64,000 nucleotides of DNA from Panagrolaimus kolymaensis (GCA_028622995.1 JAJQJQ010000051.1:1674001-1738000); one strand, 5' to 3'. Counted from the first letter of the stretch, positions 32,989 to 45,010 are shown. The notes: generated from the letters alone by a model not told the origin. Numbers and translations are program-made.

Positions 32989-35805
32989 TTATGAAGTCGA
33001 AGAAGAGGAATCAATTCGATCAATATGATTATTTTTAGCAATAAATTTTTGTAATTTTTTCCAATCTCCCCTTGTTGCATGTTTAACCAATTTTCGAACT
33101 TTAAATGGTGAATCTTTTGGAGCTTTAAAAGGATTTAATGGGGTTTCATTATGAGCATTTAAAAGGGTATGAGCCACATATACCGCGTTGGTATCTTGCT
33201 CAACTTTTCTTCCAGATCGATTTTTTTGTGATGCCGCCGTTGCCCCAGAATTCAAAGCTGTTGTCTTCGTCTTCGTCGTTGATGAAGGTGGTGGAATTGG
33301 GTTTTTTTCAATTTTTTGTAATTGTTGTTGTTCATTGAGTTCATTAAATAAATTTGCTCTTCCCGCTAAACGACCATAAAAAATTTCATTTGAATTTGTT
33401 GATTTTTTTGAAGTCAATCGAACGATATCCATTCGACGTTTATATTTTTGAATGATATCAGAAGTTAGGGTTAAAGCAGCCTAAAAAAATTAAAATAGAT
33501 AATATAAAGGGGAATTTTGAAAAGTAATTTTTTTTTATAATAAAAAATTGGAAAAATCAGGCAAAAAAACTTTATTATAGCGTGTTTTTTTTAATTCGAA
33601 CTGCAAAATGGGGAATCGTTTAAATAATCTTTTTTCTGATTTTTACGAAGAAAAAAAAATTTAAATATTTAAAACGAACATTTAGATGTTCTGGAACAGG
33701 CGACGATGGACTTCCTCCTGATATGGCTGAAGCATTTAATGACGAAGAAGACAGATCTGCAGCTACTTGTTTTTTGGATGGAGATCTTAAACTTGGCGCT
33801 GATGCAGCTGAAATCGATGATAGACTCTTCGTTGATGAAACTCTTGAAAGGGTTGCTAATGAATTTGAAAATCTTCGAAGTTGTTGTTGTTGAGATTTAG
33901 GTTGTTGAGAAGATTGTTGTTGTGAAGACTCAATAATAATATTTTGACTGTTGCTACTTGATGATGCTTGAGAACAGCCATTATTAACTTGAGAAAAATT
34001 CAAACGTTTTGATGCTCGTCGTTTTATAGTTGAATCGGATAAAATTCTTTTTAGCTCTTCAGCACTTTTCTTTTTTAATCCTCCTTCTAAAACATTTAAA
34101 TTTATTTCTTTGAGTTTTTGTTTTTTAAAATTGGGATCAAAGAATTTTCAGAAATACCATAACCAAAAATTCAAATTTGATTTGAAATTCAAAACGCAAA
34201 AAATCCAAAAAATAAAAGTTGCTTAGAGAATCACAAAAATTTTAGAAACTTGGATATTTTTATTCAAATTTTTTTTGGAAAAAATTTTTTCTTTTGTCTT
34301 CCAAGAATCCCAAACAAAAAACTTACTTCTCTTAATTTTATCAAAAGGTGTTTGGGCTACGACTTCATTGTGTCCATTATTTTTCGAATTTTCAACGCAT
34401 TGTTTTTTAGCTAATTTTTCTTCTGGGGTTTCAGCAACAAATAATTTTCTTTTTCTATTATTTTCTTCTCCATTCTTTGTTGGAGTTTCATGTTTTGCTG
34501 CTCTAGGCCTTGGTAAACTTTTTAATGGGGAATATGAAAGAGGAGGGCGAGATTTTCTCGGAGATCGCCTTAATTCTTGCTTTTGCTTTTCATTTTGTTG
34601 TTGATGCTTCTTTTTAATTTCCCCATTTTCTTGGGAAGGTTTTAATTCTTGAATCATAATTTTTAATTTTTCTTTTATTCCATTTTTTGAATTTTTTAAT
34701 AAATTCAATCTTTTTTCTTTTGGCAATAATAAATCATCGTCTGCTTCGTCATCATCATCGCCGTCGTCGTCGTCAGCTTCTTCATGAATTTGATTTTCAA
34801 GACTTTCATATTTTTTTAATTCCGTTGGAAGAGAAAATTCCAATTCCTCGTAAATTTGAGTTAAATAAAGTGGAATATCAATTAAAAATTCATCACAAAT
34901 TGTTCGATCAAGAAATTCATGAATTTTATTTCCTCGATGCGCGAAAAGATATCTCAATTTTTTGAGTATATTTGTTTGAGACAATGGTCGAAGTTTGGAT
35001 CGAAGAATAAAAAGTTCTGTGAGAAGCATCACCTCGCATTCCAAACATTTTTGCTCTATCGAAGTTATTTGATTTTCTTTAATTTCTTGCGCTGTTTGTA
35101 AAAATTCATCGGAAAGAAAGTTTACGGCTTTCGACTGAAAAAAAATATATGGAGAAATTATTTATTTGAATTTAAATTTTGAGATATTTTTAAAATTAAT
35201 TTTTAAAGCCCAGTTTGCTAATTTTGGGAATTTTGAATATATATAAGATTTTTAAGTTTTCTTGAATCAAAAAAAGCAAAAAGGTATTTTGATTAATTTT
35301 CTTTTTTTTTCGGTCTCCAGGGAAACAACAACAACCAACAACAAAAAAGCCTTATTTCAGCTTACTTTTCATTTCCTCATTTATTTCCTTATTATAATTA
35401 AGCCTCTTTCATTTAAAAAACAAGACTCAAAAATATTATTTTAAGAAATAATACTCACCATGACTTCATTATTTTCAGAACTATTATTACTTTCTTCTTC
35501 TTTAGCAAAATATACGATAACAGAATTAATCAAAAATTTATATAAAGTTAATGCATCCTTTTTTTGATTTAATAATAATATATAATTTGAATCAAAAGTT
35601 GATTTAAATTCATCAGCTGATGATGTTGATGAGCCACCACCATCACTTTCATTTGCTGCAAAAAAAAAACAAGAAAAATGAAAAAATGAAAGAAAAACAA
35701 TAACAAAAAAAGTTTCTTTTTTGGAATATAAAAAAATAAAAAAACATGAGTGCTAAGAAAGAAGAAAAACTTACGTATTAAAAAATGATCAAAATCTGTT
35801 GTCAT
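32989..35805 (-). CDS. Treslin/SLD-3-like replication initiation protein (tentative)
   Basis: Five minus-strand exons (35805-35775, 35655-35459, 35134-34327, 34086-33680, 33480-32989) give about 644 residues. The exon 2 to exon 3 region is helical and contains ECEVMLLTELFILRSKL, then LDRTICDEFLIDIPLYLTQI and YEELEFSLP, a layout like the Sld3/Treslin domain. An acidic run of Asp and Glu follows, then a cluster of minimal CDK sites in exon 3: RRSPRKSRPP, SYSPLKS, ETPTKN, AETPEE and QTPFDK. Exon 4 is Gln/Ser-rich. Treslin and Sld3 are phosphorylated by CDK to recruit TopBP1/Dpb11-type proteins for origin firing. The match is by architecture, not by a diagnostic motif; another nuclear CDK substrate is possible. 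Confidence 0.5.
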
Positions 35806-37341
35806 GGTTATTATTTATATTCTTTTTTGAGGGGTTTAATCATTCAAGAAGCTAAAAACATTCTTCAGTAAAAATCAAAAAAAAAATAAAGAAAGAAATA
35901 ATCTTTGAAATTTTTTATAGAAAGTTTTCTTTTATATTTTTTTTTGTTTGAAAAAAACCACGTTTGATCGAACACAAAAAAAAGAGTAAAGAAGAAAAAT
36001 AAAATTCGCTATGGGAGTTCTTTAGTTAAAAACACAGTTAAAAAAAGGTTTGCTTTTTTTAGAAACTAATTTTCTTCGTGGTTAATTTTTACAGAATTAT
36101 TTCTAATAAAAATTCTTTAATTTTGAAATAAAAATTGTTAAAAAAGTTTATAGAAATAATAACCCAAGAAACCTAGCAAACATTATATTTTTTTTCTCAC
36201 TCAAAGTCAGCTTTCTTCTTTTTTTGTTGCAAGCAAGCACCCATATATAAATGAATCAATATATGAAGAAAAAAAGGCAAAAAGAAAAAAAAGGAACAGG
36301 GAAGGACAAAAACAAACGACAACGACGACTACAACATATATTTCTAATGCCAATGTCGTCGTTTTCGCCGTTGACTAGCCTAGTCTCATTTAGGCTGCAA
36401 CAACGGCGCAAGAAGTCTCTCATATTGGGTTTCATCTGCGCAAAGCTGTTGTTGTCCATAAAATCCATTTTAGTCGTCGTCGTTCTCTTCCTCACATTTA
36501 AATTTTCACATTATTATTATTTTCTTCCCATTTTTTCCCTTAAAGCTTTTTTTCTAAAACTCTGTGGCATTGATTTGAATGAGATTTGAAAAACTGATGA
36601 CAATTAGAAGAGGGAAGGAAGAGGAACGAGATATTAATCTTTTCTTATATGAAAAAAGTTTTGTTATTTTCAAAAAATATATACAGGTAGAAGACGAGAA
36701 AAAAAAGAAGCAAGGTCGTTTTTAGCAACGTTTTTCTAAAAGTTTAATTTTAAAAAAAAATTGAAATTAATAATAAAAAAACATAGTTAAAAAAGAAACT
36801 AAGCATTTATTAACAAAAATTATATTGCAAACAGAAAAATTTAGGAAAAGAAAAAAAAATTGCGTTAAAAAGATTAAAACTTTAACCAAATTCTTTCATT
36901 ATTTTTTAGCCAATCAACAATTTTAGCAATAATTGATTATTAAAAAATTGGTTAAAGAAGAAAGGAAAAAACATAATAAAAATAAAATGAATCTGCGAAT
37001 CAAAAAGCAGCAGTAAGCATAAAAATTTGTTGAAAGAAATATCAAAAATTAAATTTCGTTACAAAAAAAGAATCAACAGTTTTTTCCTTGAAAAAACCAA
37101 GCTCTTTTTATTTTTTTTACAATGCATCTTAAATTTTTTTTCTTAATCCTATCATAATAAACAGAGATTTTATGCAAATTTCCAACTTTTACTTTCACTT
37201 TTTTTTCTCGATGATGATTTTTTCGTTTGTCGTTTGTCATTTTATTTCATTTCATTTCATTCAATCATCAATTCCATCGAAAGGTTGTTTCATCGAGTTT
37301 CCTGTTTCCTCTTCTTGAATGTTTCGTTGTTTATAAATTGT
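35806..37341. other. Divergent intergenic region
   Basis: 1.5 kb between the minus-strand Treslin-like gene and a plus-strand MATH-BTB gene. A 112-codon frame at 36251-36589 is Lys- then Phe-rich and is not considered coding. Otherwise A/T-rich runs only. Confidence 0.5.
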
Positions 37342-38528
37342 ATGGAAAGAATCAAGAATAACCTGTTATCGTATTTTGTAAAAAATAAGATGGATTCAAC
37401 TCCAAAGCTTTCAACTTTTGTAAGTTTTTACTTTTTTTTTCCACTCAAGTTTATTCATTTTTTAGATGCTTGAATGTCCTATCGCAGTCAAATGGGAAAT
37501 CGAAGAATACAAGTGTGTTGTTTTGAAGGATTCAGAATATGGACATTTAAAAACAAAATGGTTCGATGCTTCTAATATTCCTAGTGTCAAATATGATCTT
37601 AGAATTTATCCCAATGGATATAATGAAGAAACTCATGGAAAAGTGTATATTTTTTTGTACCTGGAACTTGGAAATAAAAAGAAAGTGAAAGCTGATTACA
37701 AGTTTTTCATTGAATCTGCGAACACCATTAATGAAAATAATTGTGTATTTAAGAAATCTGAAGGATATGGAGGGGCTTGTTTCACTACAAATGATTTATT
37801 TGATCCAGAAAAGAAGTATATCGTTAATGGAAAACTCATTCTCAAATGTCAAGGAACTTTATGTGTTGAAAGACAAGTGGATGATAACAAATGGGAAAAA
37901 GATAATATCTGCACTAAATTATGGAAAGCCAATGATAAAGACTTCACAATTAATGTTACTGCTGATGGCAAAAGTATTCAAGTATGTTAGCTTTTTATTC
38001 TTCCTCCATTAGGTTGTTTTTCAGGCTCATAAATGTGTGCTCGCTGCTTGTTCACCTGTTTTTGAAGCAATGTTCAATTCTGGAATGTTAGAAGCCACTG
38101 AAAACGAGATGGAAATCATTGATTTTTCTTATAAAACTGTTGAACTCGCTTTGGAACTATGCTATAATCGAAATATTCAATCTTTAACTTTAGAAGAAAA
38201 ACTTTCAGTTCTCCCGTTCATGAATAAATACGACATTCTAGGTATCAAAGTAAGTCTTTTTTGCTACTTCATATACAGATATAATTTTTGCGATATTTTC
38301 TAGGATTCATTAGAACTTTCATTAGCTGAAGACATTTCTCTTACATCTGTGATTCAAATAGCAAATTGTTCACTTGTTGCAAACTCCATCAACCTTCAAC
38401 AACGATGCATGGATTTTATTATTGCTTCTTTCCGATTGGATCAACTTATCGACGATTTTGATGATCTCGATGAAACTTTTGCTTTGAAGGTTCTTAAAAA
38501 TGCTTTCTATAATATTGCTAAAACCTAA
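37342..38528 (+). CDS. MATH-BTB protein (BATH family), intact copy
   Basis: Four exons (37342-37419, 37466-37981, 38025-38249, 38304-38528) in phase 0 give 347 residues. The MATH domain runs from STFMLECPIAVKWEIEEYKC to VERQVDDNKWEKDN, and BTB follows: FTINVTADGKSIQAHKCVLA, SPVFEAMFNSGMLEATE and DFSYKTVELALELCYNR. A BACK-like helical end closes the protein. In nematodes these adaptors bring substrates to CUL3 ubiquitin ligase (MEL-26 is the known example). The start at 37342 gives a 16-residue extension before a second Met at 37390, which is shared with the copy at 39085. No defects are seen. Confidence 0.85.
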
Positions 38529-39084
38529 TCTCTGTTTGTTTTTTGTGTATAATTTTGCTTCATTCATTAAATAAATAATTAACTTTGCATATTTTTGATT
38601 CATGGAAAAATTCATTTTAATACTATAATTTTGTTATTTTTTTACATTTCTTTATTTTGTTGGAATAAACAAATTCTTATTCCCACCAACAACTTTTCTT
38701 TATCACGATTTATAGCATAAGCAAACAAGCTGCTCTAGTACTCCTGGAAAATTTCAAATTATTGTTTGACAAAAGTTTTTTATAAAATGAAAATGCCTTT
38801 AGATAATAAAAAAGCAAAGCTTGAAGAATTAAAATGCTATTGCTCTTATTTGTGAACTTATTTTTTAAATGCAATGAATTGTAAGCACATGAAATTCGAA
38901 AGCGTTAGTAAAGAGTTCATAAAAGCCAACAAAAAATATAGGTGGCAAAAACCCTCCAAAAAAAGGTTTTAACAACGAATTCAGAAATAATAAAGTTTCG
39001 TTATGCCAAATCCCGCAATTTCGCTTTCTTTCTTTATTTTTTTGTTTGTCATTATTTCATTTCGCTCTAAGTTTGTAAAATCAA
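38529..39084. other. Intergenic between MATH-BTB paralogues
   Basis: No gene. Holds the 3' end of the intact copy (aataaataatt near 38570) and upstream sequence of the decayed copy. Confidence 0.5.
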
Positions 39085-39985
39085 ATGGCTTTCATTCTTT
39101 CATTTTTTAAGAAAAATATTCTTTCGTCTTTTGGTAAAAAGAAGATGGATTCAACTCATAAACCTTCAACTTTTGTAAGTTTTTGCTTAATTTTTTTTGA
39201 CTTATGTTTATCCATTTTTTAGATGCTTGAATGTCCTATCGCCGTCAAATGGGAAATCGAAGAATACAAGTGTGTTGTTTTGAATGAATCAGATTATGGA
39301 TATTTGGATACAGAATTGTTGGATGCTTCAAATACTCATGATGTTGATAGCAAATGGAAAGGGCGAGAATTTATGGGTCGTTTATGGAAGCGGAATGACA
39401 AAGATTTCACAATTACTGTTGATGGACAAGATATACAAGTATATTTTTCATACATATATATGCTCTTTATAAAAGTTGGCTTACTTTTAGGCTCATAAAT
39501 GTGTGCTCGCTGTTAATTCTCCTGTCTTTAAAGCTATGTTCAATTCTGAAATGAAAGAAGCCACTGAAAACAAGATCGAAATTACTGATTTTTCGTATGA
39601 AACTGTTGAACTCGCTTTGGAACTATGCTATAATCGAAATATTCATTCTTTAACTTTGGAAGAAAAACTTTCAGTTATTCCATTCATGGATAAATATGAC
39701 ATTCAAGATCTCAAGGTAATTGATTTGTTTGTAACTTTTCTCAACAAACATTGTTTTTAGGACTTAATTGAAGATTCAATGATCGATGAAATCTCAACTT
39801 CCGATGTTTGTCAAATTACAAATTATTCAGTCATCTCAAATTCTATCAAACTTCAAAACGAATGAATGGATTTTATGATCGCTAGTTTTCGAATGAACCA
39901 ACTTATTGATGATTTCAATGCTCTTAATAAAGATTTTGCTTTGAAACTTCATAAAAATACTTTCTCCGATGTCATCAAAACTTGA
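39085..39985 (+). pseudogene. MATH-BTB paralogue with MATH deletion and in-frame stop
   Basis: Exons 39085-39174, 39223-39438, 39491-39715 and 39761 onward mirror the 37342 gene intron for intron. Exon 2 is 216 nt instead of 516: after SNTHDVDS it jumps to KWKGREFMG and the BTB start, so 100 residues of the MATH domain are missing, in frame. The BTB part is whole (AHKCVLAVNSPVFKAMFN and so on). In exon 4 the paralogue's LQQRCMDF is LQNE, then TGA at 39863-39865, then MDF, and the frame stays open to 39985. The last 40 residues are lost unless the stop is read through. It may still make a BTB-only protein, but the combination points to decay. Confidence 0.75.
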
Positions 39986-41234
39986 TTTATTTTTCTTTAC
40001 TTTGTTTTTGTTATTACTTTTGTTTCTTTTTTAGTTTGTTATTTACTTTTTATAAATGCTTTTTTGTCTTGAATATGAACTATCAGAAACTTTGAGTAAC
40101 TACAGTTTGTAATAATGAGAGTACTTTACATGTGTAATGAAGAGTTACATAACATTATCATTCCAATCTCTTTCTTTTATTTTCTTGTTTGCCAACCTAA
40201 AGTTTCTAAATCAAAGTTTGATTGAACTACCCACTTTTGTAAGGGCTTTGATACTCATTCCATGGCTATCGTATAAAATAATTAAAATGCACCAAAGTAT
40301 TCGCGAATTGAATGCAAAAATGAAATTTACTAATGAGTGAATAAATCCCTTAATTATTGGGAATTTTGAAGCATATCTTTATTTTGCTGTAATAAACATG
40401 CTTTTATTCTTCCATGATTGTTTCGTCGTCAAATTTTATATAGCAGCCATAATAAGCAGAGCCAATAGCAACTGATTCTTATTGATGTGTTTGACGAACG
40501 TGTTCAGCATTTTTAAACACTTGTGTCTCTTAACATTTATTTATCATTGGCATTTGAAAAAGAAGCAAATGTTGGTTTTGTTGTTGTTTAATTGCGACTT
40601 CTTTTGCAGCTTGCCCTTTTGAGAAGTATCCATTTTTTAGATTTCAAGCTATTATTTTCAAATAACTCCATTGACTTTTTTCGCAACTGAAAATTCTTGT
40701 AAATTTCTTGGAAGGCATTTTAACTCAATTCATAGTGGTTTTCTAAATGTTAATTGCAGGTTGGTTTTAACTAACACTGGCAAGAAGCTTTTCGAAAATA
40801 CTTTCTTTTTTGTTTTGTTTTTCATTCAATAAAATGAAATTTTAGTTGATCCTTCCACTTTTTTCCATGAAAGCAAAGATTTTTGAATTGGCCTAAATAA
40901 ATGGTTTTGAAGTGAATATAATAATGCAAAAAATAATTTTTTTAACATAAAGCATTTCAAAACAATGTTGCAAGAAAATTTTTTGCACACAATTTTGTGG
41001 TTTTTTTTTCTTTCATTTTTATCACTAAAAGCATTTTTACAAAAATCTTGTATAATAAAATCAAAGAGGGACTTTAGCAGACGTTTACTAACTATTTATT
41101 AAAAAAAAAGCTTTTAAAAACTTTATTAAAAATTCAAAATTCAATGAACCATTGTTGAAATTATTTAATACTTAAGGAATTTCATTTCCTCGGAAAACTA
41201 TCATTTCTGGTTGTTGGAAGAAAAAGGAAAAAGG
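39986..41234. other. Intergenic upstream of the cysteine-rich genes
   Basis: The first 850 nt show nothing gene-like. From about 40870 the sequence is duplicated at about 42770-43221, with growing similarity towards the start codon (see the repeat at 41172). This is the promoter region of the first cysteine-rich gene. Confidence 0.55.
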
Positions 41235-41282
41235 ATGAAGTTTCTTATTTTCTTGACTCTTTGTTTCGGTGTTGCATCTGCA
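41172..41282 (+). repeat. Direct repeat, copy 1: promoter and signal-peptide exon
   Basis: By eye these 111 nt match 43159-43269 without a difference, an offset of 1987. The block covers 63 nt upstream of the ATG and the first 48 nt of coding sequence (signal peptide through ASA). Similarity extends further upstream at lower identity and stops at the mature protein. Confidence 0.85.
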
Positions 41283-42545
41283 CGTTTTTTCCATTTTTGC
41301 CATAAAAATTCTGATTGTGGTTTACAGGGAGTTTGCAAAGGTATCCGTTGTGAATATGTAAGTTTATTTTAAGATTTAGTTGTTGTAGGAAAAGAATGAA
41401 ACGTTAATCTAAATTTATATTATTATTATAGCCACCAGATCATAACGAAAAGCCTGATGGTGAAGACTGTAAAACAAACAAAGATTGTCCACATCCCGAA
41501 GACCAATGCGTTGACAAAAAATGCGTTCATAAATTTCATCAAAGCAAAGAATCGTGCAAAACTGATCATGATTGCCCTCATCCTGAAGACAAGTGCATTG
41601 ATGGCAAATGCGTTCACCAAAAAACAATTCTTGGAAGTGAACTTTGCGGTTTTAATAGAATAGTTTGCCCTGAAGGAACAAAATGCGGAGGAGATTTTTG
41701 TTTTGTAAGTTATTTTTTAAATTTAAATCCTTCGTAAAATATTTAAAAAATATATAAATTACTTTTTATTATAGCCAATAGATCATCCAAAGAAGGGCGA
41801 TGGCGAAGCATGTAAAACAAGCAAAGATTGCCCTCATCCTGAAGATAAGTGCATCGACAACAAATGCGTTCATAAGTCACCTAAAGTACATGATGTAGCA
41901 TCGGCACTTCCCCAAACATGTGTGACGGTTAAAACTTGTCCCTCAGGAACCACAGCATGCATCAATAATGTTTGTTATGTGAGTTTTATCTTTAAAAATA
42001 ATTCGAATCTTAATAAAAGAAAATTCGATAAAAATAAATTATTATTTTACAGCCACCAATTGATCCAAAAAAGAAGGAAAAAAAGCATGACGGCGAGAAG
42101 TGTGAAACTAGCAAAGATTGTCCCCATCATGAAGACCAATGCATTGACAACAAATGCGTTCATAAAAAATTCGAAGAAAGTGAACATTGCGGTCGTAGTT
42201 TGGAAAAGTGCCCCAAAGGAACAAGATGTGTAGGAGATTTTTGTATTGTAAGCTTTTTTTTAAACTTAAACCTTTCATAAAATATTTAAAAAAAATCTAA
42301 ATTACTTTTTATTATAGCCAAAAAATCATCAAAAGAAGGAAAAGCATGGTGGTGAACCTTGTGAAACAAAGAAAGATTGTCCACATCCTCACGAAGACCG
42401 TTGCATCAACAAAAAATGTATTCATAAATCCCATGATGGTGGACCTTGTGAAACAAGACATGATTGCCCTCATCCGGCAGATGAGTGCCGCGAAAATAAA
42501 TGCGTTCATCATCATCCTTTTGGAATTCTTGAGATTCATCATTAA
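41235..42545 (+). CDS. Secreted cysteine/histidine-rich modular protein
   Basis: Five exons (41235-41357, 41432-41704, 41775-41978, 42053-42247, 42318-42545), all phase 0, give 340 residues. A clean signal peptide (MKFLIFLTLCFGVASA) is followed by at least six copies of a four-cysteine module, C(K/E)TxxDCPHPEDxCxDxKCVH, alternating with a variant CP(E/K)GTxCxxxxC. Each internal exon starts with a Pro-Pro or Pro-Lys codon pair and ends just after the last cysteine of a module, so exons are exchangeable units. The His-Pro-Glu-Asp and terminal Cys-Val-His are nearly invariant and could bind metal, but this is conjecture. Lys is abundant. I do not recognise a named family; an extracellular defence or cuticle/gut protein is possible. 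Confidence 0.75.
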
Positions 42546-43221
42546 TGATTTAAAAATTATTTATGTCGAAAATGAAAATTTAAATAAATAATTATCAAAC
42601 AAACAAAAAAAGTTACAAAACTCATAAAAATAATTACACATAAAGAAGAAAAAATTTTTTAAAGAAAAAGTGTACCATTGCGGCAAAATTTAAATATAAA
42701 AAGTTTCAAGAGTGAAAAAAAGTTTTTGTTTATAAACATATTTTATTATAGTTTTATTATTTAATTTTTTCATCAAAGCAAAGAATATAACAAACAAAAA
42801 TATTGAAAAGACATAAAGCACTTGAAAACAATGTTGCTGGAAGATTATCTTGCACATAAATTTTCCATTCTTCTTTTGTAACACGTTTTCGACAAAATTT
42901 TTCCAAAATAAAGAATGATGATATAAGGAGAAAAGTCTGAAATTTATGGTGGCGTATCATATGGCATGGAAAATAATATTATTACAAAAAATTATGTGAT
43001 TTTTCTTTTTTACTAAAAGCATTTTTACAAAAAATTTTATATAATAAAATCAAAAAGTGATTTTAGCTGATGTTTAGTAACTATTAAAAAAAAAGCTTTT
43101 AGAAACTTTATTAAAAATTCAAAAATTCAATGTAGCATTGTTCAAAATTTTTTAATATTTAAGGAATTTCATTTCCTCGGAAAACTATCATTTCTGGTTG
43201 TTGGAAGAAAAAGGAAAAAGG
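42546..43221. other. Intergenic between the two cysteine-rich genes
   Basis: The first part is the 3' end of the upstream gene. From about 42770 it repeats the promoter region of that gene (compare acaatgttgc at 40963 and 42830), marking the limits of a tandem duplication. Confidence 0.6.
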
Positions 43222-43269
43222 ATGAAGTTTCTTATTTTCTTGACTCTTTGTTTCGGTGTTGCATCTGCA
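43159..43269 (+). repeat. Direct repeat, copy 2: promoter and signal-peptide exon
   Basis: Second copy of the 111-nt block at 41172-41282. It ends exactly at the predicted signal-peptide cleavage region; the codons after it differ completely from those of the first gene. Confidence 0.85.
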
Positions 43270-43894
43270 TGGAGGCAGTGTAATTCCAATACAAACTGTG
43301 GCATTTACGGATATTGCAAAGATGGCTTTTGTGTTGTAAGCTAAAAAAAACTTTAATTATCCATCTGTTAAATAAATAGCTTCTTTTTATTTTTTAGGTT
43401 GGTTTACATCCACCACCACCTCAAGCGAAATCAGATGCGGGAATAAAAAACTGTGAAAAGCAATCAGATTGTGGATCATCAGAAGAAGAAGCTATTTGCA
43501 AATATGGTCGATGCTATGTAAAATTATTTTTTCTAAATATTTTTTTTTTTCAAATCATGAAAATATTATATTACAGTTTCGTCCACCTTTATTGAAATCC
43601 ATTCGTATCGAGTTCGATTCATGCTTGAATTCGAAAGATTGCCCCAAAGGAAAAATGTGTGTTAGAAATTATTGTTTAGTAAGTTTCATGTTTTTAAACT
43701 TTAAATCTATTGAAAAAAATAAATATTTAAAATAAAAACTAAATTATTACGTTTTTTAGCCACCAATTCCTCCAAGGGAAAAACGCTATGTTATCGGAGG
43801 AGGTTTAATCCATTGTGAATCAAACAAAGATTGTCAAGATAGAAAGCATAGTCAAGATTATTGCAAAAATAAAATATGCTATCATCATTATTGA
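43222..43894 (+). CDS. Secreted cysteine-rich protein, short paralogue
   Basis: Four phase-0 exons (43222-43335, 43398-43517, 43577-43678, 43760-43894) give 156 residues. The signal peptide MKFLIFLTLCFGVASA is the same as in the 41235 gene at the DNA level. The mature protein has related four-cysteine modules (CNSNTNCGIYGYCKDGFC, CEKQSDCGSS, CLNSKDCPKGKMC, CESNKDCQDR) but without the DCPHPED/KCVH theme, and each exon ends at a module boundary. A shared origin followed by module loss or replacement is likely. Function unknown. Confidence 0.7.
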
Positions 43895-44291
43895 AAAACA
43901 ACGTTAAAATAAAAAATAAAAATTTAATAAATGTTAAGCAAAAAATTTCTTTTTCATATATGTATTTTAGATTAACAAATAAATATATAACACTTAAAAA
44001 ATAATACATAAAAAAATTTTCCTAATAAAAAAAGAAAATGTGAATCAGAAACTTTTCTTCTTATCTATTCTTTTACCAATAAACACTCTTGATTGATGCT
44101 TGCAAAGTTTAAGGCTTTATGCTTTTTTATTTTCATTATTATTTTCTTAAAAAGAAGGGGCGAACTTACTTTTTGTATAAATTAAAAATGAAGCTAAATT
44201 TGTTTGGTGTAAGTTTTAAGAAAATTAAAGGCATATTCCAACAAACAAACAAAAAAAAAACAGCTAAAATTAATTAAAGGAAATTTTTCAG
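43895..44291. other. Intergenic upstream of the lectin relic
   Basis: No ORF or RNA gene is seen. A T-rich acceptor (aaatttttcag) ends at 44291 directly before the relic. Confidence 0.45.
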
Positions 44292-44538
44292 AAGGAGCAG
44301 CCAAATAATTTGATGAAACAAGAACCGGAAATTTTTGGATGGTTTAGTTAATGTTACGAATCCAGGAAATTGGAATTGGACCGACCGCTCAACTTTGGAT
44401 TTCACCGAATTTTCCTCAGATTTTGAACCAAATAATAATTTTTCATGGAATTGTGGAGCATTAAATGTTCAAACAGGATTGTGGGAACCTAATGATTGTG
44501 TTGAACCAAAACCATATGTTTGTAGATTGCCAATTTAG
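44292..44538 (+). pseudogene. C-type lectin domain relic
   Basis: The frame from about 44340 reads NVTNPGNWNWTDRSTLDF, SWNCGALNVQTGLWEPNDC and EPKPYVCRLPI, the C-terminal half of a CTLD, closest to the first domain of the gene at 47858. Just before it, the DNA tttttggatggttta corresponds to tttttggattgggtta in the 47858 gene, so at least one base is lost at the conserved FWIGL. No N-terminal half or signal peptide is present upstream. This is a 5'-truncated, frameshifted relic. Confidence 0.7.
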
Positions 44539-45010
44539 CATAAAAATTTGTTCGAGAAATAATAAATAACTACAAAATTTTATTTTACATTCTAAAACCG
44601 AAGAAAAAAATACGTACAAATTTTTATTTGGCTAAAATTTAAAGCAGAAAAATCATTTCCCGTAATTTTCTTATCTTTCTTTTTCTTTTAATAATTCTTT
44701 AAAAAGTTTTTTAGAAAAATATAAAAAATCTAAATGGCTAAATAAACATCTAAAAATTAAACTTTTTTTTGAACAAAAAAATAAACCAAAACTAAAACTA
44801 AAATGAAGTAATTATCAAAAGTAAAAGTCGTTTTTTGGCATAATGTTTGCTTTTGACAATGAAAATCGAATATGCAACTTTTGTTTTTTTGCAAACTTTT
44901 CTTTCTACGTTTCAAGTTTATCTTTTTCAATTCTCTCATGAAAATCGTGTTTTAACATTTTTATAAGAAAACCCAAATTTGAAAAGAATAAAGAAGAACT
45001 TACCAAAGAA
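44539..45010. other. Intergenic before the RNase P gene
   Basis: No supported feature; A/T-rich. Confidence 0.45.

Noticed and set aside
36251..36589. 112-codon plus-strand frame
   Set aside because: Lys-rich then Phe/Leu-rich composition explained by A and T runs; no splice or start context and no domain.
40137..40340. 67-codon plus-strand frame
   Set aside because: Lacks an ATG-supported start at its beginning, has no paralogue and no splice context.
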